From Nageia nagi (Eukaryota > Pinophyta): DNA of 64,000 nt. Positions 48,801 to 60,501 of this stretch are shown here, in pieces. The stretch spans positions 31,620,001 through 31,684,000 of the forward strand of contig JBITNC010000001.1 in NCBI GenBank assembly GCA_050084985.1. Reading direction: 5' to 3'. The position numbers and the translations under genes are program-made. Numbering within the stretch: position 1 is the stretch's first letter; each line of letters begins with the position of its first letter. The notes beneath the pieces were generated by a model, which made no database searches, was not told the origin of the DNA, and worked only from the letters and a program-made list of their open reading frames with translations.

Positions 48801-49487
48801 TTGTAAGCCATCCTGATCATAGCCTCATTAGCTTCAATTTGGTCACATGCCCCAGGATCATCACTAGAGCTTATAGGTCTTATCAGTCATGGGATTTTTC
48901 AAATAATGCAACATCATAACTCTGGAGGAGTTTTGTGGCATTCCCATAATACTTGTCATATCTAGTTGATTATTTCATCCTCATTCTAATAAAAGTCTCA
49001 CTTTTCCTTCTTTAAATCAATCTACTTTTTAATAAGGTAGCTCTAATCAACTGAAACCATAAGTGCATTGATAATGGTAGTAGATAAGTAATATAGGAAT
49101 ATATCTGATTGATATTCTAACTCTTCCTCACCATTATTTAATTCTTTGAATGCCCTTATGATGTAGTCCTATGGGCTATGCCTCAATGCAATAGTTATAA
49201 GTAACTCTAGGTAGGTAAAAAACTCATATGGTATAAAATATTCCAAACCTTGGTTGATCATCATATTATTTCCTATTTCCTTGGTTTTCCCCTTACCAAC
49301 AACCTCTAGCCTCTGATGTTCGCAACAATGGCCTTTCTATGTTCACATGCTAGGTATCCATATGACTAAGCACTCTCCTCCTATTCTAATTTATGCTAGG
49401 AGCATTCTCCAAGCACTCTTCATGGATCTTTGTTAGCTCCTCAATTTCCTCCCTTGAAATGACCATAGTTTGCTATTGTTTAGCCAT
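45900..49487 (-). pseudogene. Element B extra 3' ORF (aORF) of unknown function
   Basis: The minus-strand reading starts at an ATG at 49,487 (MAKQ, stop, QTMVISREEIEEL) and runs leftward in broken frames. Clean blocks are 48,474-48,692 (RVLTLTKVHGSYYAFMEKVV) and 48,171-48,410 (YGYFETPFLLLKFVTLQLYSL), both matching element A. A GEDGDDDDEDPNKKK tract lies at about 47,265-47,310. A Lys/Glu/Leu-rich stretch of coiled-coil type follows at about 46,750-46,550. The order and spacing agree with the element A copy. No known domain is recognised and no membrane anchor is evident. The C-terminal limit is approximate. Confidence 0.55.
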
Positions 49488-50169
49488 TATGCTTAGTAGT
49501 CTCTTTGCTACTCGGGAAAATATTAAGCTTATCACTTGAATGTAGCATAAAGTAATCCTCTATCTTTCTCACCACTTGGCACTAGAAGCTCTAAAATAGT
49601 ATAATGCTTTGCAAATGCTTGAAGGCTTGGGCTCTAAAATTTGCTAATTAAGGAATGATAAATTTATGAATGTAATTTATTTATTTGGGATTTTTGACTC
49701 TTGCTTATTAATAGTTATTAATGCATTAGGAATATTAGGGTTTGTATAGAGTGTTGTTTTAGATCTGATGGGTGGATGGTATTGAACTCAACCATGTTGA
49801 TTTCAAATTGGAATGTTTTTTTAGATCTGATATGTTTTTTTTGTGAGAAAATCTCACTTTAAATTTCAATCCTTTGATAAGATGTTTTATGATTATTAGA
49901 TTCAACCACCACCATACCTAGTAAATGCAACCATTAACAACTATTACCTCCTTAGGAAGTGCACCAGAGGTAAACATAATATATACAATTTTTTTTGAAA
50001 GAAATATAATTAATAAAAATAAATATTTACATAGGATTATTTACATTGTACATGTATAGTGGGTGTTATGAAATCATCCTATTACTCGGTAATGTTTGAA
50101 GTGGATCCCATTCATTGGTATAGGTAGCTCCCAGGACCCATAAATATCCTATAGTTTGAATGCATTATT

Positions 50170-51130
50170 CTATAAGGTTTGAATAATGATATAATACCCA
50201 CTCTATAAGGAATCAAATCTTTGGTGCCTTCTAGGCTTTGCTCTTTCCTCATCCCATTTAAGGACTATATCTTCAACTTCAAACTTCACCTAAGATGACT
50301 TCTTTTTATCAAACCACTTTTTAAAAATCTTTTATCTATGTTATAAATCTTAATAAAATTTATTTGTATCTTCTTCTAGCTTGATTAATTGATTGAATCT
50401 AACTTGCAATGGATTGAAGTCATAATCTTTCAACTCTTATAGGATTTTTCAATGCAGGAAACTCTAGATGAATAGGCATCATTGGTATCTTGCCATAAAA
50501 TAATGCATAGGATGATATTTTGATAACTGATTTGATACTAATTCTATCAATGCATAATGCATATTTTAACTTTGTGTACCACTACCTAGGATTCCCTTTA
50601 ATGGGTATTTTAATAATCTGGTTTAAGTTTTTATTTTTTGATTTAGCCAACCCATTCCCTTATGAGTAATAGTTTTAAGATAATAGCCAATAGATCCCAT
50701 ATTTTATAGCAAACTCTGATAAATTAGCTCTAATGAATGCATAACTATTATTTAATACAATGGTTTTTAGGATAACAAAATGAGTGATCAATCTTTTTAT
50801 CATATCTATTACTACCTCTTGATATGTATTTTTGCATGGTATAGCTTCTAACCATCTTATAAAGTAGTCTATTGCAGTCAGGATAAACTTGTTCCCATTG
50901 AAAAGTTTGGATTAATAACACCAATGAAGTCTAAATCCCATTTTTGTAAAGGTTCTTCAATGACCACAAGTTTCAAAGGCATAGTATCTTGTCTTCTATT
51001 TCCCACATACTTGCTACACTTGTCATACTTTTAAGCTATTTTGAAGGAGTCTTCCAGAGAATTGATAGTAAAACTCATACATAATTCTCTAGGCTTCATC
51101 TTGAGTTACATATCTCAATAGGGTTTGATC
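50170..51130 (-). pseudogene. Element B integrase relic
   Basis: It is colinear with element A integrase. Blocks include a finger remnant near 51,030 (KYDKCSKYVGN-like), a VVIEEPLQKWD..FIG segment near 50,950-50,920, and a region near 50,500 where pre-catalytic motifs are only partly readable. Frames change often. It is identified mainly by DNA alignment to A (3,230-4,110), for example GTTGAAAGGGTTCC versus GTAAAGGTTCTTC on the plus strand. Confidence 0.65.
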
Positions 51131-51189
51131 AAAATATTTCTACAGATACAGTCATTAATTAATGTGAATTTCATTGCCTGTATCTTGAA

Positions 51190-51570
51190 TCTTCTTCTTT
51201 GAAAGTTATCAAAAGATTTAGAGCATCATCTAGTTTTAAAATATACAATATATTGCTTTATCCAATCATTTTCCTCATTAACATGATCTTCATACTTAAT
51301 AAAAGCAATCATGTGTGCTACCTCTACTATGTTTTCATAGAGATTTCATCTTCTAATGAGCTTAGTTGGTTTGATTTCAACATCATATTCCATTATCCTT
51401 GTTATCCAACCAACTTTTCCTTCACCTAATTATCTTTGGATAACATAATTTCTTACATCCACAAGAATTTTATTTTCAGACACATAATGATTAATTTTTT
51501 TCAATCCTCTCATAATAGAAAATATTTTCTTTTCAATGAATTAATACCTTTTTTTGATGTTGATGTAGTG
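51190..51570 (-). pseudogene. Element B RNase H relic, distal part
   Basis: This is the continuation of the RNase H of B on the far side of element I. Segments such as VGWITRIMEYDVEIKPTKL-type sequence at about 51,420-51,360 align with 4,440-4,520 of element A. Stops are frequent. Confidence 0.65.
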
Positions 51571-51574
51571 TTTG

Positions 51575-52259
51575 TGTAGACCCAAAAATATGTAATTAAT
51601 GAATAAATACACAAATAAATAAATGGTCTATGAATATGATATTTATACTCAAATATCAAATTATAAAAAATATATATGAAACATATAAACCTAATACAAA
51701 GTGGGCATATAGCCAAATTTTATACAATCCTTGAAATGAAATAATAATAAATATCTAAAGGATTGGGATTAGAATTCAAATGAGCTTGTAATAAATATTT
51801 GCTAGAATGGTCTCATGAATCGTTCCTTAAAACATGGACCTCTTGATTTACAAAGAGAACATCATTTATAGCATAGGAGAGGTACTCCATTGGATGCATG
51901 GAACTTGATGTTTTGTGTAGCATGCAAATGAGAGATTACAAATCTTAAAGAGTATAAGTTCTCAAGATAGGTGATGTCAAGAGACACCATAAGTTTGATA
52001 TTTGGGACAACCACCTATTAAAGAGATCTAATAGGGATTTCAACCTTCACCTCCTATATTTACCTTCTATATTTATCTTTTCAATATTCAAGATAATTTA
52101 AAATATAAACCATGGTATATGATATTACATTGACCCTAGCACATGGTATTACATTATAATCTCACTTTATCTTGATTTATTTATTATTTCCATTTAATCA
52201 TTTAATGAGTCTAAATATGATTTATTAAATAAATAGTAAATTATTTTTAGGTATCTACA
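51575..52259 (-). repeat. Element I 3' LTR (left end)
   Basis: It aligns with 55,601-56,320. It lacks a roughly 40-bp block present in the other LTR after CTATATTTA. Edges are fixed by TGTAGA/TCTACA and the flanking duplication. Confidence 0.9.
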
Positions 52260-52274
52260 TTTTTCTCCTCTTTG
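52260..52274 (-). other. Element I polypurine tract
   Basis: The plus strand reads TTTTTCTCCTCTTTG directly after the left LTR, a purine run on the minus strand where plus-strand DNA priming is expected. Confidence 0.75.
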
Positions 52275-54480
52275 GATATGTAATGAAAAATATTTAAATT
52301 GCATAATCCAAAGAAGTCTATAGAATATAAATATTTTTAATAGTAAAGTGGACATCCCTATTTTGACCGATATGTTAAGTATGGTATGTTTCTTACCTCC
52401 TTTTTGGTCTAGGATACCCCTAGCTTATGCTACATTAGGTAAGCAAGCCACAAATATGAGTCCCTCTATGAGGTGAGTGGTTGATACCAATCCTACCCAC
52501 CCAAAAAATACCTATAGAACAAAGAAACATATACCTACATAGATCACATCCATGAAAGAATAAGCAATATCAATAGTAAGGATGCAATAAAAATGTATCT
52601 CTATAGTCGATGCAACTCATGATACATAGACTACTACAATAGAAAACTCATAGTCTATGAAGAGCAAACACATGAGGTCCTCTTTAATACTACAAGCTTG
52701 TAATGTACATGATGTATAAACTACTACAATAGACAACTCATATTCTATAAAGACAAAGTTGATGAGTGCTTTTAATGACTCAAGCTTGGAATATCCTATA
52801 AAAAGGAGAGATTTTCTCATGGAATGACTATGGATTATAAATAATTATCAATAAAATAATGAACAATAGCATTCAATTTTCATCAATATACCAGATATTC
52901 AATTAATCATTGGCCTTTCATTAATATATTTCAATATGCATGAATTTTCAAAGTAAATTGATGTCATTGGTGGTGTGGTATGCCTATAAATTTATGATCA
53001 TATTTTCAACAATGTTGATATATAGTTTTAAAATATTGCATATGTATGAAATAATCACATAAATAAGCAAATATTCAATGAAATTTTAATATGCCCCTTT
53101 TACAAAATGATTTATAGCAATTGCACGCTATTAGCACCGTGTAGGTTTCCATATCATGTGCAAAATTTTAAGAGATATTCAATTGACAATCAGTAGTAAT
53201 ATTTTGCATTATGTCGTAAATAAAATAACATTGCCATTTTCCATAAAATTTATAATATAAAGCATAAACTAGCAATATTTTACCATATATTCAATTTTCC
53301 TATGCATTATGTATAAAATCAAAGAATTCATCATTTTGAGCTAGTAGTAATGTGTAGGTATTGGATTTATTTTAAAGCACCCATAAGTGCATATTTTTCA
53401 TGCTATTGGTAGCATTGTAAAGGATGTTTTAATCTTCAAGAAAATGAGCACATCCAATTGAAAATAGAATACAAATTTTGAACTATATATCAATCATAAA
53501 CCATTAACAATTTCAAATATAAATATTTGACATGACATTTAAATCAAATGAATTTTTAGGAATAAAAATTTATCACTTGCAATAATCCCATATTCAAAAT
53601 GACCACTCAATCAAATTTATAACAATAAAAATTGAAGTAGTGCATTTGAAATTTCTGCCAATTCGAGTAATTCTACTCTATTGGTAGTGCATATTTAATA
53701 CTAATAAAATTAAACAATGCAAATGAATAATAATCAATTGAATACATACTATAAGGGAGGAAAAGGCATGTTTTTATAATTTTCAATTAAAACAACAATA
53801 TTAGGATTCAAAAAAGAAACCTCAATCATATAAAATAATTTAAAGTACAAATACCAAGCAAAATAATGTTTTTGTGCAACATACAATCAATAAGATAGAG
53901 ACATAGGGTTTAAAATGACAAAGGGGGAATATAAAGAAAATTTGATGTTATATAAGTCATTATGACATTTTAGTTTATGTGTTGAGGTGCTCTAGTGACC
54001 AGCTAAGTTGGCGATCCATTTTCTTAGTAGTGTCCATCTTTGACTAGGCACTTTTCTTTGCCCCCAGTCATTTGAGGACTTTATGGTACAATTTATCTTT
54101 TTGATCATATGATTATGATTTGGTTGATGTTACCTACTTCTTTCCTAATGGATGATTTTGGTTGGAGAGGAGTTATCCATTCCATAATTGATTGTAGAGG
54201 TCACATAGTAGAGTACATCCACTCCCTTCCCTTTGATCACATAGTAAGTTGAAATTTATCTTGTTTAGTTTGATTATTTTACTTATTAGGTTTGTTAATT
54301 TCAATTTATATTTCTTAATGCATGTATTATTTTTAATATTTATTTATTTGTGTATTTATTTTTGGGTGTATTTTTGTATTTATTTATTTATTCATTATTT
54401 CAACTTTAATATTATGTTCTTCTTATGTCTAATCAAGATCTTTCTTATAAACATCATCAATGATCTTTGCAACTTATTTA
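52275..54480 (-). other. Element I noncoding interior
   Basis: AT-rich with no credible frame. A small local duplication sits at about 52,610-52,760, where CTACTACAATAGA.AACTCATA occurs twice. No enzyme motif is present on either strand. Confidence 0.6.
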
Positions 54481-54912
54481 TGTAACTTATCATCAAGATT
54501 ATCATGTTGTATGATAGCCTTAACTTTAGAAAATGTACCTCTTATAAGTGATTAGGTTTTAGGATGAGGTGTTCATAATTGTCATCTTCATCCTTTGTAC
54601 TATTATCTTCAACAACTTGTTTACCTAGAGGTTGTGTGATATCAACATTCACCTCAGGAGGAGCTTCCTTCTTGACTTCATTAATACAATCATTTTTGTA
54701 ACTTATCATCAATATTATCATGTTGTATGATAGCCTTACCTTTAGAAAATGTACCTCTTATGAAGTGATCAAGTGTTAATATGAGGTGTTCATAATCATC
54801 ATCTTCATCCTCCATACCACTATCTTCAACAACTTCTTTATCTAGAGGTTTGTGATATCGATATTTGCCTTAGGAGAAGCTTCCTTCTTGACCTCATTCA
54901 TACCATCAATGA
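54481..54912 (-). repeat. 216-bp tandem duplication inside the element I ORF
   Basis: TGTAACTTATCATCAA begins at 54,481 and again at 54,697, and the two units agree over most of their length. 216 bases is 72 codons, so the duplication keeps frame. Each unit encodes an INEVKKEA segment, then an acidic EDEDD.YEHLIL segment. Confidence 0.85.
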
Positions 54913-55435
54913 CATGTTCACAAAAAGATATGATGTTAACAACATCCATATTAATGGCATAATCCCTCCATGATGTGGATCTTGCATTCTCATATGAAAA
55001 TAAGCTATATAATGATTTTGAGGCTACAAAAGTTTCCTCTAAGAGCTCATAATTTGTTAGAATATAAATAATAGTTTCATAATTATGAGTAAGAAAATAT
55101 TCTAAACTTTGTATATCAAATAACACTTGTTGTATAGATCTCACATGAGGAGGAATTCTATCTAATTCAAGAATTTCATCATTACTCTCATTAGAATCAT
55201 TATCATGAGTATTCAAACTTACACTTTTAAATTTATATTGATCAACATTAGGAACAAATCTCTTGGGAGTTCCACCAATAATATCTATTTTAGAGGTTAT
55301 GGATTTAGTATCACTATGAACATTAGGATGAGATTCTTGTAGAGGTAGGTTAGGGTTATGCCTAACACTTCTTTGGATATCATTGAAATTAACCTTCTAT
55401 TTAAACACCTTAGGGTTTTCTACATTTAAATCCAT
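54500..55435 (-). pseudogene. Element I ORF, unknown protein
   Basis: From an ATG at 55,435 (MDLNVENPKVF) the frame runs about 198 codons to 54,842 with one TAG inside. A one-base shift then carries it through the 72-codon duplicated acidic region to about 54,500. Readable parts are a Ser/Asn/Asp-rich N-terminus, a helical-looking middle (RSIQQVLFDIQSLEYFLTHN and ELLEETFVASKSLYSLF), and the repeated Lys/Glu tail. It lacks gag motifs such as a zinc knuckle. It could be a divergent gag-like protein or a captured host sequence. It has fewer stops than the pol relics around it. Confidence 0.55.
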
Positions 55436-55587
55436 CTTTTGAACATGGGTAGAACAAACCCTAATTTTATTATTTTCTCTAGCTATTATTCAAAGAGCTT
55501 TAGGTAGAGAGAAGAATAATAGTGAAAATAGATTCATGAATTTGTAAAAGGATACCCTAAGTCAAAACCTAGGTGTGTAAGAATGTC

Positions 55588-55600
55588 AAGTTCACCAAAA
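55588..55600 (-). other. Element I primer-binding site
   Basis: Minus strand TTTTGGTGAACTT directly follows the 5' LTR and matches the element F site (TTTTGGTGAACC) for eleven bases. Confidence 0.75.
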
Positions 55601-56320
55601 TGTAGATCTAAAAATGTGTAATTAATGAATAAATACATAAATAAATAAATGGTCTATGAATACAATGTTTATACTCAAATATCATATTATAAAAAATATA
55701 TGAAACATATAAACTTGATACAAAGTGGGCTTATAGCCAAATTGTATACAATTCTCAAAATAGAATAACAATAAAGCTCTAAAGGATTATGATCGAATTT
55801 CAAATGAGCTTGCAACAAATGTTCACTAGAATGGTCTCACAAGTCATTCCCTAAAATATGGACCTCTTGATTTATAGAGTATGTCATTGGTAGCATAGGA
55901 GAGGCATGTTGTTGGCTATATGGAATGATTTTTCATGTGATGTGCAAAAGAGAGATGAAAGAGATCAAAGAGTATAACAATATCTCAAGATAGGTGACAT
56001 CAAGATACATTGTAAGTTTGATGTTTGGGATAGCCACCTATCATAGAGATCCAATAGGATGTCAACCTTCACCTTCTATATTTATAACCTACAAGGAAAT
56101 AAAAAAGAATGAAAGTGAACATAGAAATAATAACAATCTTTTCAATATTTAAGATAATTTAAAATATAAACCATCGTATATGATATTATATTAGCCCTAG
56201 CACATGGTATTGCATTGTAATAGCACTTTATCTTGATTTATTTATTATTTCCACTTAATCATTTAATGATTCTAAATATGATTTATTAAATAAATAATAA
56301 ATCATTTTTAGGCATCTACA
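55601..56320 (-). repeat. Element I 5' LTR (right end)
   Basis: Its minus-strand start TGTAGATGCCTAAAAATGA is identical for 19 bases to the LTR start of element F. A hairpin with an 8-nt loop sits at 56,278-56,305. The rest diverges from F. Confidence 0.9.
56278..56305 (-). promoter_or_regulatory. Element I LTR terminal hairpin
   Basis: ATGATTTATT (56,278-56,287) and AATAAATCAT (56,296-56,305) pair over ten bases with an eight-base loop, at the same distance from the LTR end as in element F. One base pair is swapped relative to F while pairing is kept. Confidence 0.65.
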
Positions 56321-56324
56321 ATTT

Positions 56325-57390
56325 GACTATGAAAGGCTATAGGATGTTCTTCATTTTTGTCATCTTTTTGTGTCAATATGGCTAATGTTTTTCTTAGATC
56401 TATAATCATACATGATAAAATATTTTTAAAAATATAGATTTTTTAGAATTGGAGCTTTCATTCTTATTGTTTTGATGTTATAAAAAGCTTTCTTTGCTTC
56501 ATCAAACCAAGAAATTGAGCATCTTTCTTTAACATTGCAGTGATTGGAGAAATAATGTTAGAAAATTCACTAATAAATTTCCTAACAAAATTAATTTGAT
56601 CAAGGAAGGATTATAGGGCTTTCTTATTTGAGGGAAAATGCAATGCCTTAATGGCTTTGACCATGTCAGGATTGATTATGATCCCTTCTCCTAAAAACAT
56701 TTTACCAAGCATTTTTCCTTAGTTAACCATAAAAATAGATTTTTAAGGATTAATGGAAATCTTGAATTGCATACATTTCTCAAAAACTTTCATGAGGTGA
56801 TCTAAGTTATCCTTTCTACTTTTAGAAAATATAGCAATATTATCTAAGTAGACCGACATTACTTTGTTGATCAACTCACCAAAGGCATGGTCCTTAGCTC
56901 TCTGAAATGTAACCCCAACATTGGAGAGACTAAAAGGCATTCTCTGAAATGCAAATGTTCCCCATTTAATTGTAAATGCAATTTTATACTGATCCTCATC
57001 TTTACCCAAATTGGATAAAATCTTAAAAATCAATCAATCATAAAAAAGAAACATGCCTAGGCTACTCTTTGTAGGATTTATTCCATAGGAAGAAGATGAT
57101 CGTTATGTTTTAGGGATACTTGATTCAAATTCTTAAAAACCACACATAGTCTAATTTCTCCATTATTCTTTCTTACTGGTACTCAATTATCTATCCAAGT
57201 AGAGTGATTGATAGGATAAATTATTTTGGCATTCAAAAGCTTAAGTAACTCCTATTTCATAGCTTCTTCTATCCTTAGGTTAACTAGCCTTTGTTTTTTC
57301 TTGTATGGCTTGGCATTTAACATGAGATCAATGGTATGTTAGATCAAACTCTATTCATAAGTCTTCAAATCATCATAAGTCCATGTGATT
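56325..57390 (-). pseudogene. Element B reverse transcriptase and proximal RNase H relic
   Basis: An open 96-codon stretch (56,743-57,033) contains KWGTFAFQRMPFSLSNVGVTFQRA, then the catalytic box reading YLDN at 56,839-56,850 where element A keeps YLDD. Before it, near 57,150, an IRLCVVFKNLN block corresponds to RT motif 1. After it, INPDMVKAIKALHFPSNKKAL and INFVRKFISEF near 56,620-56,560 form the connection into RNase H. The frame is then cut by element I at 56,320. Loss of the final catalytic Asp makes it inactive even apart from the stops. Confidence 0.82.
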
Positions 57391-57489
57391 AGTTTAAAAA
57401 ATTTATGATAGATTTGAAGTAGAATTTCCTTTTATTCCTTAGTGCATCTGATCTAATCTTTATGCTTCTTGTTGGTTCAACTTTCTAGA

Positions 57490-58660
57490 AATATGAATAC
57501 AATTAATTGCCATGAATTATTCAAATAGGTCCCATACCCTATTAGTATAAGTTTTTTAGATAATGATGCCTTGCACTAATCTTATATTTCACTTGATTAT
57601 TGACTAGTTCAAACTCTCCATAGAATATTAGACATTTGATACCCATGCTGATAGATTTAGATAGCCCCAAACATAGAGCTTCATATTTAACAACATCATT
57701 AGTGCAAGTCCATGTGAATTAAAAAAAAAACTTTTAATATGTCCCTTAAGTGAATTAAAAATAACACTAGTAACATAACCATGTTTACATCTTTCCCCAT
57801 AAAAGAATATTGTCTATACTTTATGTTCCTTTTCAATTAAGATTGAAATTGGTTGAACATTCTCATTTAAGAAATAATTACCCATGCCAACATCAATGAC
57901 ATGATAATTAAGGTTATTTGCTGAAAGTATCTCAATGGTTAGTAATGATCCCATGAGCGGAGCCCTTTCAAAAATCTCTACTTGATCATGGTCATTCATA
58001 TAGTTTCTTTTAGTGATCTTCATTAAATGAACATTCTTGGTAACCTAATTTAGGATTTTGACATGCTTGTCTTTAAAAGGAAGTAGGAGGTTTGTGTAAT
58101 ATAAAGCTAAATATCCTCCTAACTTAGTAGTAAACTCTCTGTATAATAAGATTCCAACCAAAGATGGAATATAAACTACAATAATAACTTACATGATAAA
58201 AAATAATAGGGAATGCATTTAGAGTTATTGTAACTCCTTTAACACTACCAATCACATCAACTAGGGAAAAATTTAGTTGTATGACTCCATCAATGCATCA
58301 ATTTATCTATAATTTCATTTCATCTACAACAACTTTGGGAATGAAAGACTAGCAGCTCCAGTATCAATCATACAATTGTTAACAACCCATCATTCTAATC
58401 TAAGAGATAGATAGAATTATGGAGGTCTTCATATACCTATTGAATTTAGAAAAACATCATTAGAATTTACAAATACTACATTATCCTCATTATTTTATTA
58501 CTTTTCTTTAGCTTTAAAGCCTCTTGCAAAAGGTCAATTTAACCTAGAATTCTTAATGAATCAAAAATAGTCATTTTAGAAGGTGTTATTTTCAATTCTT
58601 CCACTATCTTGTATGGAACATAAGGGACTAACTTGCTTGTTTTAGTAGGTTAATGGTATC
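57490..58660 (-). pseudogene. Element B protease region relic
   Basis: The aspartic protease site is intact as NCMIDTGAAS (D-T-G codons at about 58,357-58,365). FSLVDVIGSVKGVTITLNAF follows near 58,250 and GILLYREFTTKLGGYLAL near 58,150-58,100. A clean 69-codon frame at 57,814-58,023 reads HDQVEIFERAPLMGSLLTIEI and VIDVGMGNYFL. The region aligns block by block with 6,300-7,300 of element A. A linker of about 0.1-0.5 kb leads to RT. Confidence 0.78.
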
Positions 58661-59349
58661 TAAATTACTGAGTATCCTTATCCTTTTATTGTTTAGTTAT
58701 GAAAGAATATCTCACTACAAAAGGTCTCTCCCTTTTTGGTACATCATTTCTAGTCTAAGCAAGGTTTCCTACAGCAAGAGTAACATTACCTGAACCTTGA
58801 GGAATTTGACTTGGATGGCTTGAAAGTTGATTTAGTTGATTCAATGGTTGAAATATAGGAGCATTAGGTCAATTTGAATTAGGTGCAGCTGAAGTAGATG
58901 CCTAGTTTGGATGAGTGACATTGGTTTGTTGTGATGCTATTGAAGTAAAGGCTCTAGTTTTTACATAGTTTGTCTACTCTCCAGCATAATCCAAAATCAA
59001 AAAATTCACCATAGTGATATCTACAATAGGTTTTTTCATTTGGTTAGAATGTAAATCCAAGTATTGGTATTGATATATTGCATAAGAGTCTAGAAAATAT
59101 GGAGTAGAATAAGGAGTACACACTTATGTAATACTTGAAGCATCACTTTTACAAAGCTAGTCATGACTACATTGTAAATAGTTTTGGGAGTAGAAGGCTA
59201 CTCTAGCTGGTTATTTTTGGGATATAATTGTCATTGATATTGATTATTATATATTCTAATATTTTGATCTTGATTCTACCTCTTTTGTAAAGTGAGCTTG
59301 TTTTTCATATTCTTAATAGTTATCTCCAACTGCCTTATCCTCTCATTTT

Positions 59350-60335
59350 CTTATGAGTTTGAACCAATACTTGTATTTGTTGATATAAGAGCTAGGATTT
59401 TTGGTACTTGGTTTTGAATAATAGGTTTAGGAGAAGGAGGTGGTAAAGCCAACACTAGTGGGTGAGGAATTGGCAATGGAGCTTGCTTTGGAGATAAATT
59501 AGGAAACAAGGGCATGAAAGATCTTGGTTGCATCTTTCATGAGAAGACCAATTTGTGTTCAATAGTTTTTGCTATTTGATAAACTTGTGGAAAAGTTTCC
59601 CTTGATATAATAATGAATACATTTAGATCTGGGTGGAAAAATTTCCTATAGTATACCATGGCTTGATCATTAGTTGGTCTAATCCTTGTTGGAATAGATT
59701 TACAAATTTTCTCAAATCTTATATTTAAATCATCCACAAACTTATTTAGATATCTTTTAATACATATTATGAGGCTAAAAAATGTACTATCATCACCATA
59801 TTTAGCAAATATTTTAATAAGAGCTTGATATAACTCTCCCCATGTATTTATAGATTGAGAAGTCAAGGTTCTAAATCATTCTATTACTTTTCTTTAAAAA
59901 GAATGTGATAACAATTTAGTCATGATAGTTTTATATTTAATATCAAAATTAGATGCCAATAGAGATACATATTTAAAGTGCTCATAAGACATTTTTCCTG
60001 ACCCATCATACTTAAAAAAAGCTTTAAAGGCTAATTGTGGAATAGCTAGGGATTTAGTACGAACTACCAATGGATGATTATTATTCAAGAAGGAAAGTAT
60101 GTAGGGGTTGATTGTGCCATGTTTGGAATAGTTGTGTTAGGTGAAGGACTTTGCTAGAGAATATCAAATATAGTTGTTAATTGAATGAATCTCAAATGGA
60201 TTTGTGAAGATAAAGTCCAAAAAACCTTTCTCCTAGTCCTACTTTGAGGAACTGATAGCTCTAGAAATTTAGGCTATTGAGAAGAATTTTTGGCACTACT
60301 TCTAGTGAATCTATAAATTGGAGGTGCCAAATCTC
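59350..60335 (-). pseudogene. Element B gag relic
   Basis: The N-terminal block APPIYRFTRSSAKNSSQ at about 60,330-60,280 matches the element A start. The capsid-like core is in two open stretches, 59,894-60,088 (FFKYDGSGKMSYEHFKYVSL) and 59,537-59,866 (SINTWGELYQALIKIFA, then NIRFEKICKSI and FPQVYQIAKTIEHKL). A Pro-rich frame at 59,351-59,533 follows. No zinc knuckle is evident. It corresponds to 8,230-9,047 of element A. Confidence 0.82.
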
Positions 60336-60501
60336 ATAAAAATGATTTGTATGATAATAAATTCACCAATAAGGTCTAAGTAAACCTTATAATATTTAAA
60401 GAATTAGGATGATAGGCTACCAAACATAGCTATTTGGCCTATTCTTGAACAAATAATTTGGATCTTTGCTCGTGTCCCTTTAGGCATGCCAAAAATAAAC
60501 T

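Larger units (their letters stand above)
51575..56320 (-). mobile_element. Element I: compact non-autonomous LTR retrotransposon nested in element B
   Basis: Direct LTRs of 685 bp (51,575-52,259) and 720 bp (55,601-56,320) run TGTAGA to TCTACA. The flanks are GTTTG and ATTTG, a 5-bp target duplication with one change. Element A shows the uninterrupted site (TGATGTAGTGTTTGGCTAT at about 4,673-4,691). On the minus strand there is a PBS TTTTGGTGAAC right after the 5' LTR and a purine-rich CAAAGAGGAGAAAAA right before the 3' LTR. The 3.3-kb interior has no RT, integrase or protease, only an unknown ORF and noncoding DNA. It must have moved with enzymes from another element, plausibly the F family, whose LTR ends it shares. 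Confidence 0.9.

Noticed and set aside
46880-49487. Envelope gene call for the extra ORFs of A and B
   Set aside because: Position fits, but no signal peptide, fusion-type or transmembrane segment could be seen.
54249-54485. Hydrophobic plus-strand frame resembling a membrane protein
   Set aside because: Phe/Leu/Ile/Tyr-rich translation of AT-rich DNA, antisense to element I, with no supporting context.
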